This document shows positions 1 to 5,874 of a DNA stretch of 8,815 nt, one piece after another. Both the position numbers and the translations under genes were made by a program. Under the pieces are notes generated by a model that did not search any database, was not told where the DNA came from, and saw nothing but the letters and a program-made list of their open reading frames with translations. Origin of the DNA: Pseudomonadota bacterium (lineage in GTDB: Bacteria; Pseudomonadota; Gammaproteobacteria; Burkholderiales; Burkholderiaceae_C); contig JAEZEB010000028.1 of the NCBI GenBank assembly GCA_023438115.1, positions 1 through 8,815 on the forward strand, given 5' to 3'. Position 1 is the first letter of the stretch. Each line of letters begins with the position of its first letter.

Positions 1-7
1 CCCGATG

Positions 8-664
8 TCATTTCTTCTTCGCGTCCTTCTTCGCCGGGGCGGCCTTGGCGTCGGCGGCCGGGGCGGCGGCTTCAGCGCCTTCGGCGGCGGCAGCGGATTC
101 CTCGGCGGCCGGCACGGTGACGGAGACCAGCACCGGGTTCGGCTTGCCGTGCGTCACGGGCTTCACGCCTTTGGGCAGCGTGATGTCGGCCAGGTGCAGC
201 GACTGGCCCTTCTTCAGGCCGGACAGGTCCACCTCGATGAATTCGGGCAGGTCCTTGGGCAGCACGGAGATGTCGAGCTCGTTCACCACGGGGGTGACCA
301 GGCACTTGTCGATCTTCACGGCCTCGGATTCCTCGGCGCCCTTGTAGTGCACCGGCACCTTCATGTGCAGGCGGGTGTTGGCGTCGACGCGCTGGAAGTC
401 CACGTGCAGGACCTGCTGGCGGAACGGGTGGTACTGCACGTCGCGCAGCAGCACCTTGCTGCTCTTGCCCGCCACTTCCATCTCGAGGATGGAGGAGTGG
501 AAGGCTTCCTTCTTGAGCGCGAAGAACAGCGCGTTGTGATCGAGCTCGATCAGCTGCGGCTGGCCTTCGCCGCCGTAGACGATGCCTGGGGTCTTGCCCA
601 TGTTGCGGAGACGGCGGCTCGCACCCGTACCTTCCGCGCTGCGCTCGAAAGCGACGAATTTCAT
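8..664 (-). CDS. rplY: 50S ribosomal protein L25, two-domain TL5/CTC type
   Basis: Encodes ribosomal protein L25 (218 aa), which binds 5S rRNA in the large subunit. The N-terminal domain (about residues 1-95) has the L25 signature GASRRLR..G.TPGIVYG. A second beta-rich domain (about 96-184) marks the long TL5/CTC form rather than the roughly 94-residue E. coli form. The tail (about 185-218) is almost only Ala, Glu, Asp and Lys and ends in a lysine cluster; it is low complexity and probably disordered. I chose the ATG at 664 over the in-frame ATG at 676 because GGAG lies 6 bases upstream of 664 and overlaps the upstream ATG; MKF is also a usual family N-terminus. The gene follows prs across an intrinsic terminator. 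Its TGA is 7 bases from the window edge, where pth would be expected from conserved gene order (inference). Confidence 0.96.
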   Translation of the reverse strand: MKFVAFERSAEGTGASRRLRNMGKTPGIVYGGEGQPQLIELDHNALFFALKKEAFHSSILEMEVAGKSSKVLLRDVQYHPFRQQVLHVDFQRVDANTRLHMKVPVHYKGAEESEAVKIDKCLVTPVVNELDISVLPKDLPEFIEVDLSGLKKGQSLHLADITLPKGVKPVTHGKPNPVLVSVTVPAAEESAAAAEGAEAAAPAADAKAAPAKKDAKKK

Positions 665-670
665 ATCAGA

Positions 671-674
671 CTCC
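671..674 (-). promoter_or_regulatory. Ribosome binding site of rplY
   Basis: Minus-strand GGAG with a 6-base spacer to the ATG at 664. It decides the start, because the alternative in-frame ATG (676-674) shares bases with this site and has no comparable site of its own. Confidence 0.75.
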
Positions 675-711
675 ATTCAGGAACCCACCGCGACCAGTGT
701 GGCTCCGTTGC

Positions 712-734
712 AAAAAGCCTCCCGCGAGGGAGGC
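712..734 (-). terminator. Intrinsic terminator between prs and rplY
   Basis: Read on the minus strand, GCCTCCC pairs perfectly with GGGAGGC (7 bp) around the tetraloop TCGC and is followed directly by TTTTT. The stem occupies 717-734 and the T run 712-716. It begins 8 bases after the prs stop codon. It should end much of the upstream transcript before rplY, whose start is 47 bases further on. Confidence 0.87.
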
Positions 735-741
735 GGCGATC

Positions 742-1722
742 TCAGAACAGGTTGACCTGGTCCGAAAAGAGGGACATCACCGATTCGCCGGTGGCGATGC
801 GCTGGATCGTCTGGGCGATCAGCGGGCCGACGGACAGCTGGCGGATCTTGCCGCAGCCGTGCGCCGCATCCGACAGCGGGATGGTGTTGGTCACGACCAC
901 TTCGTCGAGGGCCGTTCCCTGGGCGATGCGCTCGATGGCGGGGCCGGAAAAGATCGGGTGCGTGCAGTACGCGTAGACGTTCTTCGCGCCGCGTTCCTTC
1001 AGCACCTCGGCCGCCTTCACCAGCGTGCCGGCGGTGTCGATCATGTCGTCCATGATCACGCAGTTGCGGCCTTCGATCTCGCCGATCACGTGCATCACTT
1101 CCGAGACGTTCGCCTTGGGGCGGCGCTTGTCGATGATGGCGAGGTCGGTGTTCAGCTGCTTGGCCAGCGCACGGGCGCGCACCACGCCGCCGACGTCGGG
1201 CGACACCACGATCAGGTTCTCGTAGTTCTTCTGGCGCAGGTCGCCCAGCAGCACCGGCGAGGCGTAGATGTTGTCGACCGGGATGTCGAAGAAGCCCTGG
1301 ATCTGGTCGGCGTGCAGGTCCATGGTCAGGACGCGCGACACGCCGACGGTCTGCAGCAGGTTGGCCACCACCTTGGCCGAGATCGGCACGCGCGTCGAGC
1401 GCGGCCGGCGGTCCTGGCGGGCGTAGCCGAAGTAGGGGATCACGGCGCTGATGCGTTCGGCCGAGGCGCGCTTGAGCGCGTCGACCATGATCAGCAGCTC
1501 CATCAGGTTCTCGTTGGTCGGGGCGCAGGTGGACTGCACCACGAACACGTCGCGGGCGCGCACGTTGGTGTTGATCTCCACGGTGACTTCACCGTCGGAG
1601 AAGCGGCTCACGTTGGCCGCGCCGAGCGAGATGCCCAGGTGGCCGGCGATCTCTGCCGCCAATGCCGGGTTGGCATTGCCGGTGAACACCATGAAATCAG
1701 GAGTGGGGGCTGCGGCCTGCAT
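742..1722 (-). CDS. prs: Ribose-phosphate pyrophosphokinase (PRPP synthetase)
   Basis: Transfers pyrophosphate from ATP to ribose 5-phosphate to make PRPP, the precursor for purine, pyrimidine, NAD, histidine and tryptophan synthesis; cytosolic. With the ATG at 1722 the product is 326 aa, close to the class I family (315 in E. coli). Visible motifs are TGNANPALA at the N-terminus, the ATP-site segment YFGYARQDR, the segment MDLHADQIQGFFD, and the PRPP-binding loop DDMIDTAGTL at residues 225-234. The start is not certain: a TTG at 1755 is in frame and would add 11 residues, and neither start has a clear Shine-Dalgarno sequence. I prefer 1722 because family members usually begin shortly before PDFMVFTGN. 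The gene lies 43 bases downstream of tRNA-Gln and probably shares its transcript. It is followed by a strong terminator. Confidence 0.97.
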   Translation of the reverse strand: MQAAAPTPDFMVFTGNANPALAAEIAGHLGISLGAANVSRFSDGEVTVEINTNVRARDVFVVQSTCAPTNENLMELLIMVDALKRASAERISAVIPYFGYARQDRRPRSTRVPISAKVVANLLQTVGVSRVLTMDLHADQIQGFFDIPVDNIYASPVLLGDLRQKNYENLIVVSPDVGGVVRARALAKQLNTDLAIIDKRRPKANVSEVMHVIGEIEGRNCVIMDDMIDTAGTLVKAAEVLKERGAKNVYAYCTHPIFSGPAIERIAQGTALDEVVVTNTIPLSDAAHGCGKIRQLSVGPLIAQTIQRIATGESVMSLFSDQVNLF

Positions 1723-1765
1723 GAGGAAACGGGCGGATGTATCGTGACCCAACAACTACACGGTT

Positions 1766-1842
1766 TGGCAGGGGAGGAAGGACTCGAACCCTCGCATGCC
1801 GGAATCAAAATCCGGTGCCTTAACCAACTTGGCGACTCCCCT
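1766..1842 (-). tRNA. tRNA-Gln, anticodon TTG
   Basis: A complete 77-base cloverleaf including an encoded CCA. The acceptor stem is AGGGGAG/CTCCCCT, followed by discriminator G and CCA. The D arm closes with GCC/GGC. The anticodon stem CCGGA/TCCGG holds the loop TTTTGAT with anticodon TTG at 1806-1808 (CAA on the plus strand). The variable loop is CATGC. The T stem GAGGG/CCTTC has one G-U wobble around TTCGAGT. It reads CAA and, by wobble, CAG. It sits 26 bases after the ispE stop and 43 bases before the prs ATG, so it is probably cut from a polycistronic transcript. The first pair is A1-U72, not the U1-A72 of E. coli tRNA-Gln. Confidence 0.97.
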
Positions 1843-1854
1843 ACACAGGTCTGC

Positions 1855-1868
1855 GGCCGTTGCCGGCC
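1855..1868 (-). other. Short stem-loop with GCAA tetraloop between ispE and tRNA-Gln
   Basis: Read on the minus strand, GGCCG pairs with CGGCC around the loop GCAA, a GNRA-type tetraloop. It begins immediately after the ispE TGA and ends 12 bases before the tRNA 5' end. No T run follows, so it is not a terminator. It may protect the ispE 3' end or mark a processing site, but with only five base pairs it could be chance in GC-rich DNA. Confidence 0.4.
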
Positions 1869-2720
1869 TCAAACCAAATCGTCGCTGGGTGCCCACCCGA
1901 CCAGCGGATGGACCTCCATATTGCCGCATTCCTGGACCACCCAGTCCACCGGAGCCTGCGCCAGGGCCTGACCCTGCGGCAGCAGCGCGAAAACCGCACT
2001 GCCCGAGCCGGTCATCCGGCCGCGTAGCCCCTGCGAACCCAGCCATTGCAGCGCCTGGCCCACATCGGGACAGAGCTGCCGGGCCACCGGCTCCAGGTCG
2101 TTGCACCCGAAACCGAAGGGGTCTGCAGCAAAGCCCGAGATTGTAGCACCGTCGCGATCGCGCTTCAGCGCCGGATGCTGAAAGATGTCTTTCGTCGCGA
2201 GTCCGCGGGCCGGCTTGGCCACCACGAAGCGCGCGGCGGGCAGGTCCACCGGCGTGATTTTCTCGCCGATGCCTTCCACCCAGGCGTTGCGCCCACGCAG
2301 GAAGAAGGGCACGTCGGCGCCCAGCGCCAGGCCAATCTTCTCCAGGGCGGGCAGCGGCAGGCCCAGGCCCCACAGGCGGTTGAGCGCCAGCAGGCAGCTG
2401 GCGGCATCGGACGATCCGCCGCCCAGCCCGGCCTCGGCCGGCAGCCGCTTGTGGATGCGGATGTGCGCGCCTTCGGTGCAGCCGCTCGCCTGCTGCAGCG
2501 CGCGGGCGGCGCGCAGCACCAGGTCGTCGGCGGGCAGGGGCGTCGCCAGGTCTTCGCGGCTGAGCGCGCCGCCGGCGCGGCGCTCGAAATGCAGCGTGTC
2601 ATGCCAGTCCAGCAGCATGAACACCGACTGCAGCAGGTGGTAGCCGTCGGCGCGCCGCCCCGTGACGTGCAGGAACAGGATGAGCTTCGCCGGCGCGGCG
2701 ACGTCGTAGATCGCCTGCAT
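1869..2720 (-). CDS. ispE: 4-diphosphocytidyl-2-C-methyl-D-erythritol kinase
   Basis: A GHMP-family kinase (283 aa) that phosphorylates the 2-hydroxyl of CDP-methylerythritol with ATP in the MEP route to isoprenoid precursors; cytosolic. Visible motifs are PAK with Lys12 at the active site, DGYH at residues 25-28, the ATP-binding glycine loop PAEAGLGGGSSDAA at 94-107, GADVPFF with catalytic Asp136, ND at 207-208, and TGSG at 237-240. Length matches the family. Position 14, normally Asn in PAKLNLFL, is Ile here (ATC codon, 2679-2681). The ATG lies 6 bases after the lolB stop, so translation is probably coupled. tRNA-Gln and prs follow. Confidence 0.96.
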   Translation of the reverse strand: MQAIYDVAAPAKLILFLHVTGRRADGYHLLQSVFMLLDWHDTLHFERRAGGALSREDLATPLPADDLVLRAARALQQASGCTEGAHIRIHKRLPAEAGLGGGSSDAASCLLALNRLWGLGLPLPALEKIGLALGADVPFFLRGRNAWVEGIGEKITPVDLPAARFVVAKPARGLATKDIFQHPALKRDRDGATISGFAADPFGFGCNDLEPVARQLCPDVGQALQWLGSQGLRGRMTGSGSAVFALLPQGQALAQAPVDWVVQECGNMEVHPLVGWAPSDDLV

Positions 2721-2726
2721 CGCCGC

Positions 2727-3218
2727 TCAGCGCTCGAACAGGACCCGCAGCTGCGCGGGCGGCGGCGGGTCGGTGCGGCGCGCCTGCAGGCGGCCTTCGG
2801 CCAGTCGGGTCAGGTCCGGCTCCCAGCCCGGCACGGGCGTGGCCTTGCCGTCCAGCCAGTCGAAGAGGGCCGTCACCGGGATCTCGGCGCCCGTGGCCTC
2901 CAGCGCCAGCGCTTCCACGGAAGGGAACTCGCGCACCTTGCCGCCCGAGCGCAGCGTGGCCTGCCCCGGCGCCCAGGCCAGCACGGCCACGGTGCCGCCG
3001 AGCGGGTTGGTGAGCGTGAGCTCGCCCGTTTCCGCCGCGCCCTTGAGTTCGAAGCCGGCCGAGAAGGACTGGTCGGCGCGGCCATCGACGCTCAGCGCGA
3101 GCCGGCCGTTCCAGGCCTGCACGCCCGCCGGCGTGGGGGTGCGCGGCGGCACCGCGCAGCCCGCCAGCAAGGCGGCGCACAGCAGCAGCGAGGAACCCAG
3201 GCGCAGCACGCCCGTCAT
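2727..3218 (-). CDS. lolB: Outer-membrane lipoprotein LolB
   Basis: LolB accepts lipoproteins from the periplasmic carrier LolA and inserts them into the outer membrane. This 163-aa protein starts with a lipoprotein signal (Arg6, hydrophobic stretch, lipobox LAGC at 18-21, lipidated Cys21). The residue after Cys21 is Ala, not Asp, consistent with outer-membrane sorting. The mature part shows the LolB pattern WNGRLAL (36-42) followed by TLTNPLGG (68-75); the Leu in NPLG plausibly matches the protruding leucine of E. coli LolB, which is needed for release of lipoproteins into the membrane. It is shorter than E. coli LolB (about 207 aa). The ATG overlaps the TGA of the upstream TPR gene (ATGA at 3215-3218), and AAGGTG lies 5 bases upstream, inside that gene. 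The position before ispE is the usual one. Confidence 0.93.
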   Translation of the reverse strand: MTGVLRLGSSLLLCAALLAGCAVPPRTPTPAGVQAWNGRLALSVDGRADQSFSAGFELKGAAETGELTLTNPLGGTVAVLAWAPGQATLRSGGKVREFPSVEALALEATGAEIPVTALFDWLDGKATPVPGWEPDLTRLAEGRLQARRTDPPPPAQLRVLFER

Positions 3219-4942
3219 GGCCGCACCTTGAAGCGCTGGATGGTCTGCTGCAGCGTCTCGTTCTCGGGATTGAGCAGCAGGCCGTCGCGCCAGGCCGAGA
3301 GCGCCTGTTCGCGCTGGCCCAGCACCCACAGCACTTCGCCGATGTGCGCGGCGATCTCGGCGTCGGGCCGCTCCTTGTACGCGCCCTGCAGCAGCCGCAG
3401 CGCCTCGGCGCGGTTGCCCATGCGGAATTCCACCCAGCCCAGGCTGTCGGTGATGAAGGGATCGCCCGGCGCGTGTTCCAGCGCCTTCTGGATCAGGGCC
3501 TTGGCTTCCGGCAGGCGCTCGTTGCGATCGGCCAGCGAGAAGCCCAGCGCGTTGTAAGCGTGGTGGTAGTCGGGCTTTTGCGCGACGATGGCGCGCAGCA
3601 GGCGTTCCATCTCGGCGAAGTTGCCCATCTTCTCGGCGATCATCGCCTGGTCGTACATCAGGTCGGTGTTGTTCGGGTCCTTCGCCAGGGCCTGCGCCAG
3701 CACTTCGTAGGCCGCGGCGAACTGCTTGTTCTCGCGCAGCAGCTGCACCTCCGCCATCACCTTCATGCGCGCGTCGTTGGGGGTGCGTTCGGGCAGCGCG
3801 CGCAGCAGCTGGCGGCCTTCCTCCAGCCGGCCCTGGCGCGCCAGGATGGAGGCGCGGCGGCTTTGCGCTTGCACCAGCTCCTGCGAGTTCTCGATGCGAT
3901 CGAGCCAGGCCATGGCCTGCGGGAAGTCGCCACGCTTTTCGGCGATCTGCGACAGCGACAGGTAGGCCTGGGCGGTGGCGCGGCCGCGCTCTTCCGCCGG
4001 CTGGCCGGCGACCAGTTCCAGGTAGCGCTTGAGCGCCGTGTCGGCCGCGTCGAGGCGGTTTTCCTGCACCAGCAGCGTGCCCTGGGCGAGCCAGGGCTCG
4101 GGGAAGTCGGGGCGCTCGCGCGTGACGATCTGCAGCTGCTGCAGCGCCTCGTTGCTGCGGCCGGCGTCCAGCAGGGCGCGGGCATAACCCAGGCGCAGTT
4201 CCGGCAGCGGCTCGCCCGCGAGGTAGCGGCGCACCACCAGCTCCGCCTCCGGCACCTTCGGCTCCATGATCTCCAGCGCCAGCAGCACGGGGCCTTCCGC
4301 CCGGGGATCCAGCGACTGGCCGCTGCGCGCGGCTTCCAGCGCGCCGGCGGTGTCGCCGGCGGCCAGCCGCAGGCGGCCCACCGTGCTCCATGCCGCGGGG
4401 CCGGTCTCCGGCGACTTCAGGTAGCCGGCCAGCGCCTGCTCCACCACCGTGGCGGCCTGCTTCTTGTCGGTGGCGCGCGCATACATGCGGCCCACGGCGC
4501 CGATCACCGCGGCGCGGTCGCCGGCTTCGGCCAGCGCGATCTCGGTCTTCAGCGGCTCGACGCTTTCCGGCAGGCGATTGAGCGCCACCAGGATCTGCAG
4601 CACGTAGCGGTTGGCCTCGCGGGATTTCGGAAAAGCCTGCTTCCATGCACGCGCCGCCTGCAGCGCGCCGTCGCCCGAACGGGCCTGGAAGGCGAGTTCG
4701 ACCGCGCGCTGGTACAGCGCCGGGTTGGCCGTCTTGCGCGCGGCATCGAGGATGAGGGCGAAGCCGGCGGCGGGCTCCTCGCCGCGCACGTTCAGCTCGC
4801 CGAGCAGCAGCTGGTAGAACAGTTCGGCATCCATGCCGCTGTCGGGGGCGGCGGCCACGAGCGGCGACTGCGCGAAGGCAGGAGCGGCGACGGTGCACAA
4901 CGCGAGCACGGCGGCGCGTGCCGAGCGGGGAAAACGCTTCAT
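3215..4942 (-). CDS. Secreted tetratricopeptide-repeat protein, LbcA-like by position
   Basis: A 575-aa helical-repeat protein. Residues 1-24 form a Sec signal peptide (basic MKRFPRSAR, hydrophobic core, AFA before Gln25), so the mature protein should be periplasmic. Four clear TPR units occupy about 424-561, with typical small/aromatic spacing and Pro near unit ends (for example QKPD, ERPD, LNPEN); more degenerate repeats cover about 40-420. The only signal-peptide Cys (Cys16) follows Leu, so there is no good lipobox. The gene is first in the block and overlaps lolB by four bases. In P. aeruginosa the gene in this position is PA4667 (LbcA), a similarly long TPR outer-membrane lipoprotein that partners the protease CtpA in degrading cell-wall hydrolases. 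A related role here is inference. TPRs bind proteins; no catalytic motif is seen. Confidence 0.9.
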   Translation of the reverse strand: MKRFPRSARAAVLALCTVAAPAFAQSPLVAAAPDSGMDAELFYQLLLGELNVRGEEPAAGFALILDAARKTANPALYQRAVELAFQARSGDGALQAARAWKQAFPKSREANRYVLQILVALNRLPESVEPLKTEIALAEAGDRAAVIGAVGRMYARATDKKQAATVVEQALAGYLKSPETGPAAWSTVGRLRLAAGDTAGALEAARSGQSLDPRAEGPVLLALEIMEPKVPEAELVVRRYLAGEPLPELRLGYARALLDAGRSNEALQQLQIVTRERPDFPEPWLAQGTLLVQENRLDAADTALKRYLELVAGQPAEERGRATAQAYLSLSQIAEKRGDFPQAMAWLDRIENSQELVQAQSRRASILARQGRLEEGRQLLRALPERTPNDARMKVMAEVQLLRENKQFAAAYEVLAQALAKDPNNTDLMYDQAMIAEKMGNFAEMERLLRAIVAQKPDYHHAYNALGFSLADRNERLPEAKALIQKALEHAPGDPFITDSLGWVEFRMGNRAEALRLLQGAYKERPDAEIAAHIGEVLWVLGQREQALSAWRDGLLLNPENETLQQTIQRFKVRP

Positions 4943-4948
4943 CGATCC

Positions 4949-4954
4949 ATCATA
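4949..4954 (-). promoter_or_regulatory. Candidate -10 box for the TPR-lolB-ispE block
   Basis: The minus strand carries TATGAT, five of six matches to the -10 consensus, inside the 56-base divergent gap between the TPR gene and mutM. No convincing -35 lies 16-18 bases upstream. The seventh base after the box is the A of the TPR start codon, so a transcript from it would be leaderless or nearly so. Weak evidence taken alone. Confidence 0.4.
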
Positions 4955-4983
4955 AACGGACAGTTCGTGGTGAGAAATTGCAA

Positions 4984-4998
4984 GCGGCAGAATGCCGC
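4984..4998 (+). other. Hairpin abutting the mutM start codon
   Basis: GCGGCA and TGCCGC form a perfect 6-bp inverted repeat around GAA and end on the base before the ATG at 4999. It occupies the place of a Shine-Dalgarno sequence, and no other clear one is visible. It could affect initiation, or serve as a protein site in the divergent promoter gap. Confidence 0.5.
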
Positions 4999-5814
4999 AT
5001 GCCCGAATTGCCCGAAGTCGAAGTCACGCGCCGCAGCTTTGCCGAACGCATCGCCGGCGCGCGCGTGCTGGCCGTGCGCGTGGGCAAGCCGCTGCGCTGG
5101 CCGCTCGGTTGCGACGCCCAGGCGCTCGTGGGCCGCACGGTCGCGGCGGTGCGCCGCCGCGGCAAGTACCTGCTGGTGGACCTGGACCGCGGCGTGCTGC
5201 TGATGCACCTGGGCATGTCCGGCAGCCTGCGCTTCGACCGCGACATGCCGGAGGCCGCGCTGCACGACCACTTCGACCTGGTCACCACCGAAGGCGTGTT
5301 GCGCCTGAACGACCCGCGGCGCTTCGGCGCCGTCGTCTTCTGCGCCAGCGAGGACGCGCCCGAGGCCGTGAAGCTGCTGGGCGGCCTGGGCGTGGAGCCG
5401 CTGTCGGAGCACTTCGACCTCGACGACTTCCACGCGGCCCTGAAGAAGCGCCGCGCACCCATCAAGCAGGTGCTGCTGGCGGGCGACGTGGTGGTGGGCG
5501 TGGGCAACATCTACGCGTCGGAAGCCTTGTTCCTCGCGGGCATCCGGCCCACGGTGTCCGCAGCGCGCATCAGCCGGCCGCGCGCGGCGCGCCTGCAGGC
5601 GGCGATCCGCGACGTGCTCGCGCGCGCCGTGGACAAGGGCGGCAGCACGCTGCGGGACTTTTCCAACGCCTGGGGCGAGACGGGCTACTTCCAGCTCGAG
5701 GCCATGGTCTACGACCGCGCCGGCGAGCCTTGCCGCGTGTGCGGCACGCCCATCAGGATGCTGCGCCAGGGCCAGCGGGCGACGTATTTCTGCCCACATT
5801 GCCAGAAACACTGA
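4999..5814 (+). CDS. mutM: Formamidopyrimidine-DNA glycosylase / AP lyase
   Basis: Removes 8-oxoguanine (opposite C) and formamidopyrimidines from DNA, then cleaves the abasic strand by beta,delta-elimination. The start is fixed by chemistry: MPELPEVE puts the nucleophilic Pro at position 2, exposed once Met is removed, with Glu3 and Glu6 beside it. Lys56 in RRRGKYLL, the void-filling Met73 (HLGMSGS), Arg108 and Phe109 (NDPRRFG), the helix-two-turn-helix segment with GVGNIYASE, and the zinc finger with Cys245, Cys248, Cys265 and Cys268 are all present. The 271-aa length is typical. It is divergent from the TPR gene across 56 bases. Downstream are a dynamin-like GTPase and mutY, its partner in the GO repair system. 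Confidence 0.98.
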   Translation: MPELPEVEVTRRSFAERIAGARVLAVRVGKPLRWPLGCDAQALVGRTVAAVRRRGKYLLVDLDRGVLLMHLGMSGSLRFDRDMPEAALHDHFDLVTTEGVLRLNDPRRFGAVVFCASEDAPEAVKLLGGLGVEPLSEHFDLDDFHAALKKRRAPIKQVLLAGDVVVGVGNIYASEALFLAGIRPTVSAARISRPRAARLQAAIRDVLARAVDKGGSTLRDFSNAWGETGYFQLEAMVYDRAGEPCRVCGTPIRMLRQGQRATYFCPHCQKH

Positions 5815-5843
5815 GGGAAACCCCGGGGCCGAAAGGGGTCGGA

Positions 5844-5852
5844 TGCTATATT
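5844..5852 (+). promoter_or_regulatory. Extended -10 promoter candidate for the GTPase-mutY unit
   Basis: TGCTATATT matches the extended -10 form TGnTATAAT with one mismatch, in the 60-base gap between mutM and the GTPase gene. It stands out because the surroundings are almost all G and C. No -35 is seen, which an extended -10 can tolerate. The start point would fall about 15-18 bases before the GTG, leaving a short leader that still holds the ribosome binding site. Confidence 0.55.
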
Positions 5853-5865
5853 CGGCCGACGGGGC

Positions 5866-5869
5866 GGAG
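5866..5869 (+). promoter_or_regulatory. Ribosome binding site of the GTPase gene
   Basis: GGAG lies 5 bases before the GTG at 5875. It supports this non-ATG start, which gives the N-terminus MAATFNEQF. Confidence 0.7.
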
Positions 5870-5874
5870 AACCA

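Noticed and set aside
15..115. GC-rich repetitive stretch that might be a DNA repeat
   Set aside because: It encodes the Ala/Glu/Lys-rich tail of L25; the repetition is codon-level low complexity, with no regular repeat unit.
5..976. A 323-codon plus-strand frame opposite rplY and prs
   Set aside because: The Gly-rich start is the reverse of the Ala/Lys-rich L25 tail, and the frame crosses the prs terminator.
1723..1765. A promoter for prs between tRNA-Gln and the prs start
   Set aside because: TTGTTG and GATACAT resemble promoter boxes but are far too close together for a -35/-10 pair.
697..1971. A 424-codon plus-strand frame opposite prs and tRNA-Gln
   Set aside because: His/Asp/Val-rich antisense product crossing a tRNA gene; no domain is visible and prs explains the region.
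3219..4898. Open frame continuing upstream of lolB through the whole TPR gene, giving a 723-codon frame
   Set aside because: The upstream part is Arg/Gly/Ala-rich frame-shifted TPR sequence. LolB clearly begins at 3218 with a lipoprotein signal and AAGGTG upstream.
2046..5203. Long plus-strand frames (503 and 619 codons) opposite ispE, lolB and the TPR gene
   Set aside because: Composition is typical of antisense frames in high-GC DNA. Three genes on the minus strand with clear motifs and translational coupling account for the sequence.
5820..5839. ACCCC/GGGGT inverted repeat after mutM as a terminator
   Set aside because: Only 5 base pairs, a 10-base loop and no T run follow, so I do not call a terminator. 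It is mentioned only as possible structure near the GTPase promoter.
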